This document shows, piece by piece, positions 22,205-33,463 of a stretch of DNA of 64,000 nucleotides. The notes under the pieces were generated by a model. That model had not been told where the DNA came from and ran no database searches. It worked only from the letters and a program-made list of their open reading frames with translations. The stretch lies in contig JAHDVF020001507.1 of the NCBI GenBank assembly GCA_022606425.2, positions 656,722 to 720,721 on the forward strand. Direction: 5' to 3'. The position numbers and the translations under genes are program-made. Source of the stretch: Lepidostoma basale. Its lineage: Eukaryota > Arthropoda > Insecta > Trichoptera > Lepidostomatidae. Numbering within the stretch: position 1 is the stretch's first letter; every line of letters starts with the position of its first letter.

Positions 22205-22405
22205 AAAATCTATGTGCGTGCATGACACAGTTTAGAAAAATGGATCCACCACAAAGGCAAGAGGAGAGAATAGATGTGATCAGATGCAATAAAGAGCAAT
22301 ATGGTTTATGCATGTTGAGGAGGTTAGATAATTATAAAAGAATAGAACAGTATGGCAGTCTATTCTTTATGCCTACCCATTGGGAAAATGATGGTTATTA
22401 AGTTA
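22205..22405 (+). mobile_element. Degenerate LINE-A 3' fragment
   Basis: AATGGATCCACCACAAAGGC to GGCAGTCTATTCTTTATGCC and ATGATGGTTATTAAGTTAG follow the family order with many changes. Confidence 0.6.
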
Positions 22406-23325
22406 GCAATGAAACAGTTTATTTTATTTCAAATATTTTTTTTATTTAATCTGTTAACATTTTATTTTTTAGTATCATGCCTAGTTCACCACCATGCATC
22501 TTTTACATTACGTTTGAATAAACGTGAAAATAATTCTTAATTATTTGGCAAAAGCTCCCAAAGCAAATAAGTACTGAATTATCAGAGAATACAGTAAAAT
22601 ATATTTCATTATTGAATAAGCAAACGTTTGAATTTGGAATGAAATAATTAAGAATAATAAAAATTACGTGAAAACAAAAGCAGACGCTGAAATCGAAACA
22701 CATCTTGTGGAACTTATAACAAAAACAATGCGACACCAAAACAAACGAATGCACCACAAAAACAAAACAAATGAATTTAAAAAAAAAACACGGTTAGCGT
22801 GACGCGGTCGACGTTACGGCACGAAGAGCGAACCGAGTAATAATAGAAAATGTTATGTTTCTAAAGAGAAAAGGAAAATGCATAAACGCATCACAAACGC
22901 AAGGAAAACTGCAGTGAACTAGCTAATGTTAGCGACCCACACACGGACGTGTGCCTCTAGCCAAATAAAAATAAATAAAACGCGATCAAATGATAATCTA
23001 ACGATGATCAAATCAATAAAATATTATTTATTTTTAAATTACGGTGGTTCAGATGGAAAAGATAATACAATTCCACATAGTTAATTAAGACGTTAACTCC
23101 GTGGAATTCTATTGTTAATTTGGAAGCAGAATTTATAGAACACTGTTAATTTCATATTTTTATTAAATATTTTTATAAATAAAAATATTTTTGATACGTT
23201 TCAGAAGTGACCTCGATCGACCCTCCGGTATAAATTTAAGATATAATAATCTAATGATTGTATCGAAACCTCTTCGTGGAAGTTCATTTTAAATAATAAT
23301 GAAATAAATCGCCAGGTTCGCTGGC
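22406..23325. other. AT-rich spacer
   Basis: Open frames here are short and unremarkable. Nothing recognised. Confidence 0.5.
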
Positions 23326-23329
23326 ATCG

Positions 23330-23520
23330 ACAGACGGGCTAATTGGTCAGAACAGAACTCTGTGATATGGAGTCCTCACGAGGCGAGATATTCCGTTATT
23401 CTGGAGAGGGTTCAGAAAAAAATTCTGAGGTATCTCTACATGAGGGAGTATGGTAGTTATCCACCTCATACCTTTTATGAATGCTCGGAACCAATTCTTT
23501 ACAGCTTCGAAGAGATGAAT
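23330..23520 (+). mobile_element. CR1/Jockey-like LINE fragment
   Basis: Encodes VIWSPHEARYSVILERVQKK, then ILRYLYMREYGSYPPHT, the segment after RT motif E in CR1/Jockey-group elements. The same 55-bp block occurs at 33,190-33,240. Confidence 0.75.
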
Positions 23521-23539
23521 ATTAACTGTGTTACTTTAT

Positions 23540-23665
23540 TTACATCACACGATGTATGAATGTTGAGTAAGCGAGAGAAATATACCAGGAAAGAAAATTG
23601 TGGCAGTCCAATTTTTTTGCCTACCCCTTCGGGGAGACGGCGTGATGGTTAGTTAGTAAGTTAAT
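23540..23665 (+). mobile_element. LINE-A 3' tip
   Basis: CACGATGTATGAATGTTGAG to GGAGACGGCGTGATGGTTAG and the TTAGTAAGTTA tail. Confidence 0.75.
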
Positions 23666-24310
23666 TATTTTATATATATATTTAATTTTTACACATTTTT
23701 GTTCCCTCGTACGTCCGCATATGGCCTATTATGAATGCAACAAGCATGCGGTAATTACGAAAGGAGAGAGGTTTAAAAAACACACAAATTAATGTATATT
23801 TTAACACTTTTACTAACTGTTTATATTCGGGATATTGTTTCAAAATCACGCACGATAATGAAAAACATTTATCAACGACTTAACTTGGAATCAAAGCGTT
23901 ATTTCATGTATAAGTTCACATCGTTACGACGATTTGAATGGGAATAATTAAGACGACAAATTGATATTGATATTAAAATATTTTAATGTATAGCGACCAA
24001 ACTATAATACTAAACGATTGAGCATGAGATTGACATCTTTCACACGCCAATGCTCTTAATTGCTCTTGTGCTCCTGGTATGAAGCGTTTCCCCATATTGT
24101 CACCATAAGATGTATCGTACGTATGTATTAGTAATTAGCAAAAAAATATGAAAGTAGAATGAATGCACTGCACACTGTAAAATGAAATTGTATTCAACAA
24201 AATTATAATATATAATAATAATAAAAAGATTTAAATTTCCATTTTATTTATTGTTTCTTGAAGAATGATTAAAAACTCCACATTTTCTAGAAGTTATGTG
24301 TATCATAAAG
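23666..24310. other. AT-rich spacer
   Basis: Nothing recognised apart from an FB1-like scrap (CATTTTCTAGAAGTTATGTG) near 24,280. Confidence 0.5.
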
Positions 24311-24560
24311 ACAATTTTTTTATGAATTAAAATACTGTTTTTTCCACTTTTGAGTTTATTTTTCTCGACATGTTTCGAGGGCTTACACCGTCATCATCAG
24401 GAGAACGATATAAACTCGTTCTCCCGATGATGAAGGTGTGTAAGCCTTTAAAACATGTCGAGAAAAATAAACTTTAAAGTGGAAAAAACACTGTTTTAAT
24501 TAATAAAAAAATTCGTCATTATAGAATTCCACAGTGTAACGTCTTAAGTTTATCTGTATC
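24311..24560. repeat. FB2 fold-back element, complete
   Basis: Two arms of about 110 bp face each other: TTTATGAATTAAAATACTG, CTCGACATGTTTCGAGGGCT and TCAGGAGAACGATATAAACT, then the inverse TTCTCCCGATGATGAAGGTG, AACATGTCGAGAAAAATAAA and TTAATTAATAAAAAAATTCG. It would form a long hairpin. No coding. Confidence 0.85.
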
Positions 24561-24594
24561 AAAAAGTTTAAATAAATTTTAAACATTGGAAATC

Positions 24595-24715
24595 GACCTC
24601 CAGGGAGACCAGCCAAAAGATGGCAAGACAGTTGGACATCTACATCCCAGGAATAGGCTCCGAGAAATAACAGGACATAGTCCTAAATAAAGCAGCAGAA
24701 GAAGAAGAAAAATAT
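24595..24715 (+). mobile_element. RTE-C 3' end with (GAA)n tail
   Basis: GACCAGCCAAAAGATGGCAA, GACAGTTGGACATCTACATC, then AGCAGAAGAAGAAGAAAAAT. The RPAKRWQDSW-type block is visible. Confidence 0.7.
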
Positions 24716-24739
24716 ACAAATATCACTACGATGGTTTGG

Positions 24740-25045
24740 ACACTTATATAGCACGGATAAATAAAGGACACATGTTGAACACCATAGCGGAGAGGCGCGC
24801 GAGATGGATTGGTCATGTGTTGCGACACGAATGTTTCCTGCATAATGTGTTGGAGGGAATGGTCGTGGGATCGATTGGCAGAGGATAACCTCGCCAGGAG
24901 TACCTAGACCAGATTTGCCGAGATGTGGACTGCACCTCTTATGCATAGTTGAAGAGAGTTGCCGAGGACCGAGTGGAGTGGAAGAAGAGATGCATCGCCT
25001 TGCTGCAGACCAATCTTTTGATTGAGACCGGAGAAGAAGAAATAA
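24740..25045 (+). mobile_element. RTE-D 3' end
   Basis: Encodes RARWIGHVLRHECFLHN, VLEGMVVGSIGRG, then LDQICRDVDCTSYA and RVAEDRVEWKKRCIALLQT, with in-frame stops. The tail is GGAGAAGAAGAAATAAAGGA. LINE-A follows immediately. Confidence 0.7.
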
Positions 25046-25296
25046 AGGATGGTTAAGAAAACATACGTTAACGATGTGAATGGAGATGGGAGTCGAAGAA
25101 GACCGAGGAAAACATGGCATGGCCAAATTAATCAAAATTTAAAGGTCAGCCATGTTAGAAGTCGGAAGAATCGACGTGCATGTATGACCTGCATTATAAA
25201 TGTGGAGGTATCTAGAGAGGTATGTCAGGATAGAGAAGTGTGGCGGTCCATTCTTTCTGGCAACCACTTCGAAGAGACGACGTGAAGATTAGTTAG
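25046..25296 (+). mobile_element. LINE-A 3' fragment
   Basis: Frame 25049-25285 is intact to the stop: MVKKTYVNDVNGDGSRRRPR, KTWHGQINQNLK, RKNRRACMTCIINVE, VCQDREVWRSIL. The tail is TTAGTTAGTT. Confidence 0.85.
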
Positions 25297-25702
25297 TTGT
25301 TCTAACATAATATAAACAGGCAAAAAGCCGAATGTCATCAAAAAAGAGTACAAGAAATTTTTAATACAAGATATTGAGAGAAGAATAGTTCTTTGAATTT
25401 TGTTCTGATTATTGTTGTATATAATATTAGGCTTTAATATGGTTTAATATTCAAATATGCTTACTAAGGGGCGATCTTTGAAAAACCGTTAGTATATAAA
25501 GTACATAACCGCTCGTGTGGGCGTTATGTAATAGAAGGGATGTGGCTTAGGTAAAACTAAACTGAGATCCTATTTTTTAATTTCTATTAGGGTATATTTT
25601 GTTACTATTAGGGTATGTTGCCTAATTACAGTAAATAAAATAAAAACAGTGGATAACGTGGAATAAAAATTAAATAAACACAAATGTCAGGATCGTCCAG
25701 CT
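25297..25702. other. AT-rich spacer
   Basis: Nothing recognised. Confidence 0.5.
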
Positions 25703-26008
25703 GTCGGCAAGTGCACCATTTAAAAGACAAGGCATTATGTTAAATTATTTTTCTTTGTTATTTTATTTTATATCATTGTATTTCAGATAATTTGTTTTAG
25801 ATTTATTATGTAGACGTTGAACGATCGAAGTGTGCGAGGGAGATGCCTGTTGGTGGCGATGAGGTTCGCAACCCATCACACCGCGTCTCTCGCGATGGCG
25901 AAAAGAGAAGGATGGAGTGCCCCATCGATTAAAGTGTGGCAGTCCATTCTTTCTGCCTACCCTTTCGGGGAGACGGCGTGATGGTTAGTTAGTTAGTTAG
26001 TTTTTATT
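25703..26008 (+). mobile_element. SINE-2, longest copy
   Basis: Runs from about AAGTGCACCATTTAAAAGAC to (GTTA)4. The AT-rich 5' 100 bp, the GATGAGGTTCGCAACCCATC head and the LINE-A tail all align by eye with 3,928-4,203. No ORF. The B-box-like GGTTCGCAACC lies too close to any A box for a tRNA origin to be clear. Confidence 0.78.
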
Positions 26009-26100
26009 GTTGTATGACAGAAGTGTACAAAAACCAATTGAAAACAATTTGGTATAGTTCATTGTGAAATGTTAACGTGTGTGGGAAAAATAATTTACAC

Positions 26101-26413
26101 CAGTGATTCCCAAAGTGGTCTATATAGACCCCCAGGGGTCCACGACAACTGGCAAGGGGTCTACGACAGTTGCAAAAAAAAATTGGGGGTCCACGAGATG
26201 GTTCAACTAAATTGAAGCCGAATATTGAAACGCAATACGAATATCGAAATCGTTGTTTTTTTTTATTTTTTTAGCTCGACAACAACTTCCGGTTAGTAGG
26301 TAGAGAATTCGGCAGCGACCTTTTTTTTCAAGCAATCAATTAGGAAAGCAGTCTACACAAAATAGAAAAAATCGGCAAGGGTTCTATGGCACAAAAAAGT
26401 TTGGGAACCTCTG
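26101..26413. mobile_element. hAT-M2 MITE, 313 bp
   Basis: Ends CAGTGATTCCCAAAGTGGTC and AAAAGTTTGGGAACCTCTG. Flanks ATTTACAC (26,093-26,100) and ATTTACAG (26,414-26,421) match at 7 of 8. The size and inverted ends fit a hAT deletion derivative. Confidence 0.88.
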
Positions 26414-26421
26414 ATTTACAG

Positions 26422-27139
26422 TTAAAACTTATTCCTGATTACAATTGTATAGTGAATCAAGTTTTAAAAGGGTAGAAAATCTTTAATTCCGTGACTAGTT
26501 TGTAAAATTCTATAAATTGTCCTATAATTTTAAAAAGTCAGGCACGTACGAATCGAATAATCAAATTTCATATAATGAAAAATAAGATAGATATTATATG
26601 TATATAAGAGCATACGGTTCCTCTCTGCTAGCCGTTCGTTATTTAATTCAATCGGTCTAAATCAAGGTTATGTGCTAGAAAATCCAAAGAAATACAGAAG
26701 TTGCCATAAATGGGATATTAACATCGGAAATGTTTACTTTCCAAGGTAACTACATTTACCTACCAATAGGTAAACCAAATAAACGTTTAGCTATCTTATA
26801 TTCTATCTCTATTCAAACATCTATAGTTTCATTTGAGATGACATGCAAAATGATAATTCAGTACCAATGTGACTGGAAATGTCTTTATTGAGACCAGATT
26901 TCATGTTGATTCGTTTCTTACTCGTACAAAAAGATTCATTCCTTACGGAAAGACGAGATAAATAATTGTAATAAGTGTTTTTATTTTTTAAATAACAAAA
27001 CGCAATTTTATTATTATTATTATTTTGTTGAAACGATGTAAAAAATAAGCCTATCATATTGATTCTCCTATCATGTTGCCTATCGATTGACATGACCCTC
27101 AATCGTGAAGAATACGACTGAGAAGAATAAGACGCCCCA
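26422..27139. other. AT-rich spacer
   Basis: Nothing recognised. Includes a short (TTA)n run near 27,008-27,026. Confidence 0.5.
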
Positions 27140-27285
27140 AGCTGCCCCATGGATCACGACCACGTGGAGGAGCTGTTCCGAGCGGCGCAGGACAGGGACA
27201 GGTTCGTGGAGGTGATCGCCAACGTTGGGGGGACCCGACAGGGCACTCGACGAAGAAGAAATAATGAGGAAACGAAGAAATAAGA
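27140..27285 (+). mobile_element. RTE-B 3' end
   Basis: Encodes VEELFRAAQDRDRFVEVIAN, then VGGTRQGT, equal in content to the end of the copy at 36,606-37,386. The tail is CGACGAAGAAGAAATAATG. Confidence 0.82.
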
Positions 27286-28243
27286 CGAATGAGAAAATAT
27301 AATACATATTTTTCTAAAGCGATTTTTTACAGGATAGCATGACAATGGATCAACTGATAATTCAAAGATCCATAAAAAATTAAATCGAAATAGTGTCTGG
27401 ATTTATTACAATGTAACGATCGTCCTCGAAAACATATTAACCTATTACATTAACGGATAGTGGTTTGGTAAATACAAATCGATAGTCAATGTAAATAATA
27501 GAGAAAAGATAGACTCGTTTTATAATCCATTCAATTATCCCGCGAGCCGCGTGAAACTTTCATCGCGGAATGAATGCCAGTGTACTCGCTGTTAGCACCA
27601 TCATCGCGATAGGTCAAAAGACAATTAGATTTCATGCATTTCTAAGGCCGCTATTATAGAAACGGCGCTGGAACTAATAAAATACAATATCAGTGGTTCC
27701 CAAAGTGGTCTTTATCGGCCCCCATGTGTCAATTTCGACTTGCGAGGGGTCAACGACAATTGTGAAAAGAATTGAGGGTGCATGAGATGTGAATGGGGGT
27801 CCACGAGATGGTTCAACTAAATTGAATGTTGAAATTTTGATATCATAGCATCATACTCCTATTGAAACATTGATTTGTTTGTGTTTTTATTTTATGTAAA
27901 AATGTTGGATTTGCATTTTGTTTCATTTTCATTCATAATTGAATGTCTAAATAGTCCATTGTTTTGGCCGAAACACTATGATACTTTAACATTATTAACT
28001 GTTAAATTTACAACACTGTTATAATATCATATTTCGGTACCTATTTGGCAAAAGGTCCCAACTGCTTTTTTATGAATTTTACAGGAGAGCAAAAATAAGA
28101 TTTTTACATTATTTTGATTAGTTATAAAAAATTTATTGGTGTTCCAAATTGTTTATTTCAAATGTCAATTTACGTAGCATAACTTTATCTACAAGATACT
28201 CGTATATCAGTAACTAAATTTTAAAAAATATATACGAGTACAT

Positions 28244-30220
28244 TAGGGTGTCCCTTATATGGGCAAAAACATTTTTTTTTGAATTATTGAAACGCATACC
28301 CCCTAATTGTGTTTAATAGTCTACTAGTTACCCAAATACAGAATTTCAACTTCCTACGCTTATTCTAACCCGTGCCGACTTGGCCTCAAAGTTTTAGAAA
28401 ATAACTGTTTTAAGTGTCTCTTAAATGTAGTTGTAGATGATCACTTAAAACCATTATGTTAGATAAATATTGATGAAAACATATATTTATATAATACTTT
28501 TCTTGTAATTATCAAAAACGATACAAATTTATATTTAGTTATTTGGATATTTCCTCTTCAAAGTCTCATTTTTTACAGTCTGGGTAAATTTTTCTATGTT
28601 CTTGTACACAATATAATATGAACTGCTTATGTTCTTCATCTGCGGTAGTAAAACCATGAAAGTCTGCAATTAGATTAACAGCTCTTTCAGCTGTGTTATT
28701 AACTGGTTTTAAGCTAGTAACCTTCTTTTTAGCTTCCACAAACGCCGCGCTGTCTTTCTATGAAGATACAATTTCTTGAAGGAAACTTCTATCAAGTTTC
28801 AGTCGTGAAACTAAATCTTTACTCTTGACAGAAACCAAGTCCCTCAAAGATTTTCATTAAACTAGATCACAAATACTTGTAGTACCTATAAATAAAACAA
28901 ATAAGTTCTAAATTAAATACCATATTCAACACTACTTACGTACCATATATAGAGCCAGACATCTGTTCCTTCGATGTAACATATCTCTTTCCCGAATCAC
29001 CAAAAATTATTTTTTGTAAGTTTTCTACAATGTTTGCTTTGGTCTGCTCATCAACGTTGTCATCAAAAATTAAAAAGACGGTTATTTCCTCTGACAAATA
29101 CCACAAATGTTGACTAAACTTGTTTAATGCCGTTTTGGAAATTGTCAACTTCTTCGTAATTTTTAAGGTCTTTAAAAAACAAAAATCTGGATTCGGAGCT
29201 TTTATCGCCTAACTATATTCAAGACAGGGCTTCACATAAACTGTCACAATAAATAAACAAACATCTCGTAGAGCTTGTTTGTGCTTAGTGTACATTTTGA
29301 ACTAGGACTGCAGCAAACGTATTTTAAGGAGTAAATAGCTCTTGCCATCCATCGTGCTTGATGCATTGGGCCAGCAGGTCTGATTTTTATTCATTTATTT
29401 TCATTGCCTTCACCCAGAATAACAATAGCAAGCTCAATGAGTTCGCTATAATCATCTCGTACAATCGATTTTGCGATTCAAACGCACTTTTGAGCATCAG
29501 TTCGTATATATGATGGCGGCAAGCAAAGAGTAACAAATCTCTTTCTAGTTTTTGCACACAATCTCCGTTCAAGCATCCTGTATAAGATGCTGTTGTATCA
29601 CAACAAATTCAAGAGCATCGGCGTGTGCGATATCGAATAAATTATCTAATTCAAGTTGAAAGTTCCCTTCGCGGCGCCTATGTAAGTCCTGAATCTTCTT
29701 GCTATTTTTTGCAGTTCTCGTCAGACCTAATAAAGATCCACAAACTTCTTAACATAATTAAGAACAGCTCTGGTAGGTATTTTAGCATTTTTTCAGAATA
29801 TATTGCACTCCAGAATGACAAGATTTGCGCTTTCATTAACAGTCAAATTAACTTCACGTATGTTGAAAAATAGAACTTCGAGAACTTGACGATTAGATGG
29901 TAGTTTACACCTGTTATTTGGTGATTTACTTCACTAACCAAGAAAATACTTTTTTAATTGCTTCTTAGTTCCACTGACATCTTCGAAATATGAAACAATC
30001 CGCGATCCTACTCGACAAGCCGAGACTAAATGATAAAAACAACGACAACGCGCCGCTCCTGTGACGCAATTTGTATGGGACATCTTTGCGCGCAAGTCGG
30101 CACGGGTTACACTGTTCCGAATAAGGAAAAAAATTGTATTCGGATGTTTTAGGCCCAAATGAATAAAACAATAGCCTATGCATTGTAAAATTAAAACTTC
30201 GAAAAATAAGGGACACCCTA
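28244..30220 (-). mobile_element. 1,977-bp DNA transposon, decayed, 8-bp duplication
   Basis: Exact inverted ends TAGGGTGTCCCTTAT and ATAAGGGACACCCTA. GAGTACAT is duplicated exactly at 28,236-28,243 and 30,221-30,228. An 8-bp duplication fits hAT or P superfamilies. The interior has the remains of a minus-strand protein (next entry). Confidence 0.9.
28570..29700 (-). pseudogene. Transposon-encoded protein, broken
   Basis: Minus-strand blocks in order: LELDNLFDIAHADALE (about 29,605-29,660), LERDLLLFACRHHIYELML (about 29,495-29,555), a 70-codon frame (29,148-28,936) with LNKFSQHLWYLSEE, and a C-terminus with NNTAERAVNLIADF and EEHKQFILYCVQEH (about 28,575-28,765). I have seen the FDIAHADALE, ACRHHIYE and AERAVxLI combination in many unnamed insect and cnidarian proteins. 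No catalytic triad is identified. It is split by stops and frameshifts, so not functional. The link between this protein family and 8-bp TIR transposons is my inference from its position. Confidence 0.75.
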
Positions 30221-31130
30221 GAGTACATATATAAAAATTAAAAAAAAAATAGGGGTTGAATGCAATTATACCAAAAAAAATTATTGTACTTAAAAGAAAT
30301 GTAACGAAAAAAAAAGTACAGCTCTAACGTTTTGTCAAAACATAAAGTGTGCAAAAATAATACTGATGGTATATTTAACTCAATTTCACAAAAAACGCAT
30401 CTGGGACCTTTTGCCGAATAAGTACCGATTTATTTATTGTACACTTTTTGAGAATGTCGCGACACCTGTTTCATCGGCTGATGACAACATCGGTTGGCGA
30501 AACAGCTGTCGCGACATTCTCATAAAAATTATAATACAACATTGTGATATTATATTATAACAGTGTTGTAACTATAAAACATAATATATATTTTATTTTA
30601 AAGATTTATTTTCTACAATAAAACCTATTAAAGTGAGTAGTTCTGTGTCAGCTTCAAAAACTAATTTTATAGTTATAGATGAATTTGTAAAAAAATGTAT
30701 ATTAGGAAAGCAGTGAGTCTACAAAAAATAGAAGAAATCGGCAAGGGGTCTAAGGGACAAAAAAGTTTGGGAACCTCTGTACTACATAGTATACACGCGC
30801 TCCGCTGTAGCGCCACAAGATAAAGAACTTTTTTTATAATTTTGTTTCAAATAATGTTACTATTAGTATCTTCGCCAGGGTGATGATAAAATTAATAGTC
30901 TTTTCACAAATCTATTTTGCATACGAGGTGTGTTAAGAAAATAACGGGAATTTTTCAATTTCGCGGGTTGGGTCCGATTGTCAATTTTTTTTATCAAGTT
31001 GGTATACATGCCCCTGAAGTATGCCAAAATTTTCAGCTGTATTTATTTACTCATTGTTTACTTTGTCTGTGGCGGCCGCTAAGGTTAGACGTGTTTTTAT
31101 GAGCTCGGCGATTTTCGTTTGTTAAAAAAA

Positions 31131-31267
31131 ATGGATCAAAGAATTTGTATCAAAATTTGTGTAAAAAATTAAATAAAATGTAACAAAGTGTGTGAAATGT
31201 TAACAATGGCCTACGTTGACACAAGTGCATAATATTTAATGGGGACTATTTTGAAGGCGGCAACAAC
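31131..31267 (+). pseudogene. mariner transposase N-terminus, remnant
   Basis: Opens MDQRICIKICVKN, stop, then IKCNKVCEMLTMAYVD, the N-terminal DNA-binding helix region of mariner transposases. Two in-frame stops appear within 45 codons. The DDD catalytic domain is absent. Confidence 0.8.
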
Positions 31268-31509
31268 CTTGACAACCTTCGTGGCAGAGTGGTAAGAGCT
31301 CTGACTTCCATACCGAAGGTCCCGGGTTCGATTCCCGACGTTGGCAGTGTGATTGTCACACTGCCTTTGGTCTGGTGTAGAATTCACGTGACAATAAAAT
31401 GGCGATAGATTGGCTACCTATCACATGTCACGAGAATCAATATAAATAGTTTAAAAAATAATTGTATACAGTAATTGGGTTCAAACTACCTGTTGTATAC
31501 ACAAAAAAA
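31268..31509 (+). mobile_element. SINE-1, full length, tRNA-derived
   Basis: A box TGGCAGAGTGG (31,282-31,292) and B box GGTTCGATTCC (31,325-31,335) are 32 bp apart, as in tRNA genes. The body carries GTGTGATTGTCACACTGCC, TTTGGTCTGGTGTAGAATTC and a 3' A-run. It lies within the mariner remnant. This is the best reference copy in the window. Confidence 0.88.
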
Positions 31510-31589
31510 AAACATTAATGTAGACGAATAATTTTTTTTTTTCAAAAAACGAAAATTCCCGCTATTTTTTTAACACACCTCGTACATAT

Positions 31590-32347
31590 CGTGGGTATTC
31601 TGCGAAAAAGCACTAAGTACAAATTTGCTGTTTTGACTTAATGAGGTTATACTGTTAAAAAAATACTCTTCAATCTGCAAAAACGCACTAAGAACACTAC
31701 ACTACAAGTCGAGATATTTTCTGTAATAAGTCAATATAACATGAATCCGTTCAGGGAAAAAGCACCAAGGGACTCAATGAAAATTCCCTGGATAAATTTT
31801 TGATGATAAATTATCAATAACAATATTTCGGATGTATTCAGCGGAGCTTATGGAGCAGTACTGACTTGAAAAAAGGTGAGATTGTTGGTCGGCGACATGA
31901 TATCCTGGAGATGTCTAGTAAGGGATGTCTACATGCTTCACTCAGGGGCAAACGTGGCAATTATTATTTTCTTTCTTTTATCTTTTTACTAATTGATTAT
32001 AATTTTACCAAATGTAATAGGTACTGTACATAAGAATAAATTAATGCGTAACTTTTTTAACTAAAGAAAAAAATATTGCTCACAAAGTGACTATAGTAGG
32101 TACAATGTGACTTCAATTTGAATACCTTACTATGGTATTATGTATCAGCGAAAATGCACTAAGTCATGTCAATCCACTATTATTTTGAAGAAAAAAAATG
32201 TGCTGAGAGTAAAGTTATTATTTATTAAACCATTAAATAAAATGTAATTAATAGATCGATACACCATTTTTTCAAATTGGCTTAGTAATGTTTAGTATAA
32301 AAAAATTGTTATATCCATATGAGCTTTGAACTTCAATTATCTCAGAA
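31590..32347. other. AT-rich spacer
   Basis: Nothing recognised. Confidence 0.5.
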
Positions 32348-32360
32348 GTAGAATACCCAC

Positions 32361-32593
32361 TCTCTAACTAACTAACCAACCATCACGCAGAAAGATTGGA
32401 ACGCCACACTGTTCTGTCCTGACATACTTCTCTCGCTTCCACTACATTCATACATCTTGTCTCGTCGATTTCTTCGACTCCTCACGTGACCGACATTTAA
32501 TATTTGATTGATTTGATCGTTCCACGTTTTCCTCGGTCTTCCTCTATTTCTAGCTCCGTTTACGCCGTATACATATACCTACTTTACCATTCT
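32361..32593 (-). mobile_element. LINE-A insertion, 13-bp duplication
   Basis: GTAGAATACCCAC flanks exactly (32,348-32,360 and 32,594-32,606). The insert is the LINE-A 3' end with small deletions, including part of the region between tail and stop (ACCATCACGCAGAAAGATTG). Confidence 0.9.
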
Positions 32594-32609
32594 GTAGAAT
32601 ACCCACGAT

Positions 32610-33055
32610 ATGTCAAATCTCACACTGGGATGTAGCGTCAGGAAGAAGAAGAAGATTCAATTAATTATATTTTAAAACAAACAGATGATTAATAAAAAGC
32701 CCGTGACATTGTTTGTTAATTGATTTAAGATAATAAAAGTTTCGCGGTACGACCGTGGGATATATTTCAAAGAACATAATGAATCAAGCGATATATACTG
32801 TTCATCACATATATAATATGTAAATGATGTATATTTGAATGCCACACATTTGAACAATGAGATGCAAAAACAATACAGTAATAAAATAGAAATGCTACTT
32901 TCAAGAAGGCAACGCTATTGATACGGTGGAATAAAATAATTAAATAAGGAAACAATGAGTACCATCTTGATGCAGAATAATTAAAACGAATAAAATATAT
33001 ACATTTTAGTTAATTTAATAAGATTACATAGTTTAAAATTATATATCTTTGGCAT
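32610..33055. other. AT-rich spacer
   Basis: GGAAGAAGAAGAAG at 32,640-32,655 looks like the tail of a (GAA)n RTE copy, otherwise lost. Nothing else. Confidence 0.4.
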
Positions 33056-33059
33056 AATT

Positions 33060-33245
33060 TGAGAGGATTTGTGACATTGCACTGAGGATGTTGGGCTTCA
33101 TCATTCGAACCGGAAGAGTTTCCAGAGATCCCAATGTGCTCAGAGTCCTATACAACGCGTTGGTTCGGAGCAGACTCGAAAGTGGTTCTGTGATATGGAG
33201 TCCTCACGAGGCGAGATATTCCGTTATGCTGGAGAGGGTTAAAAA
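33060..33245 (+). mobile_element. CR1/Jockey-like LINE fragment
   Basis: Encodes ALRMLGFIIRTGRVSRDPN, VLRVLYNALVRSRLESGS, then VIWSPHEARYSVMLERV. The same family as 23,330-23,520, extending further 5'. Confidence 0.8.
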
Positions 33246-33463
33246 AAAATTAAATTAAATATGTTCCCCCTAGATCCAAATAAAAGGATATTTTTTCTCG
33301 ATAGTAGAATAAAAAGTGACATATAGGGTAGAATTTATCTAAGAATACATAGAATCGATAACGAAGTTTATTGCATAATCGAATACGAGATATTTCAATG
33401 GATCGTTAAAATACAATAATTTTAAAATTCAATTAATCTTGGCATTAAACCGAACACAAGAAA

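Larger units (their letters stand above)
27953..30572. mobile_element. Palindromic-end element inside hAT-M2
   Basis: The inverted ends include TTACAACACTGTTATAATAT and its inverse near 30,550-30,571. Inner inverted blocks are TTGGCAAAAGGTCCCAACT and TGGGACCTTTTGCCGAA. A hairpin (GAATGTCGCGACA...TGTCGCGACATTC) sits at 30,450-30,522. A related element is at 57,910-58,800. Outer limits are uncertain by tens of bases. Confidence 0.6.
27691..30779. mobile_element. hAT-M2 copy split by nested elements
   Basis: Left end CAGTGGTTCCCAAAGTGGTC, right end AAAAGTTTGGGAACCTCTG. The flanks TACAATAT and TACTACAT match at 6 of 8. Only about 470-520 bp belong to hAT-M2 itself; the remainder (about 27,953-30,572) is later insertions. 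Compare the uninterrupted copy at 47,747-48,218. Confidence 0.8.
30924..31582 (+). mobile_element. mariner-like element, internally deleted
   Basis: Inverted ends CGAGGTGTGTTAAGAAAATA and TTTTTTTAACACACCTCG sit between TA dinucleotides (30,922-30,923 and 31,583-31,584). It contains the start of a mariner transposase (31,131) and a SINE-1 insertion. Most of the transposase is deleted. Confidence 0.88.

Noticed and set aside
31276..31340. tRNA gene
   Set aside because: The A and B boxes are good, but the same head plus a shared body recurs at 10,225 and 21,071, and no full cloverleaf follows. It is a tRNA-derived SINE.
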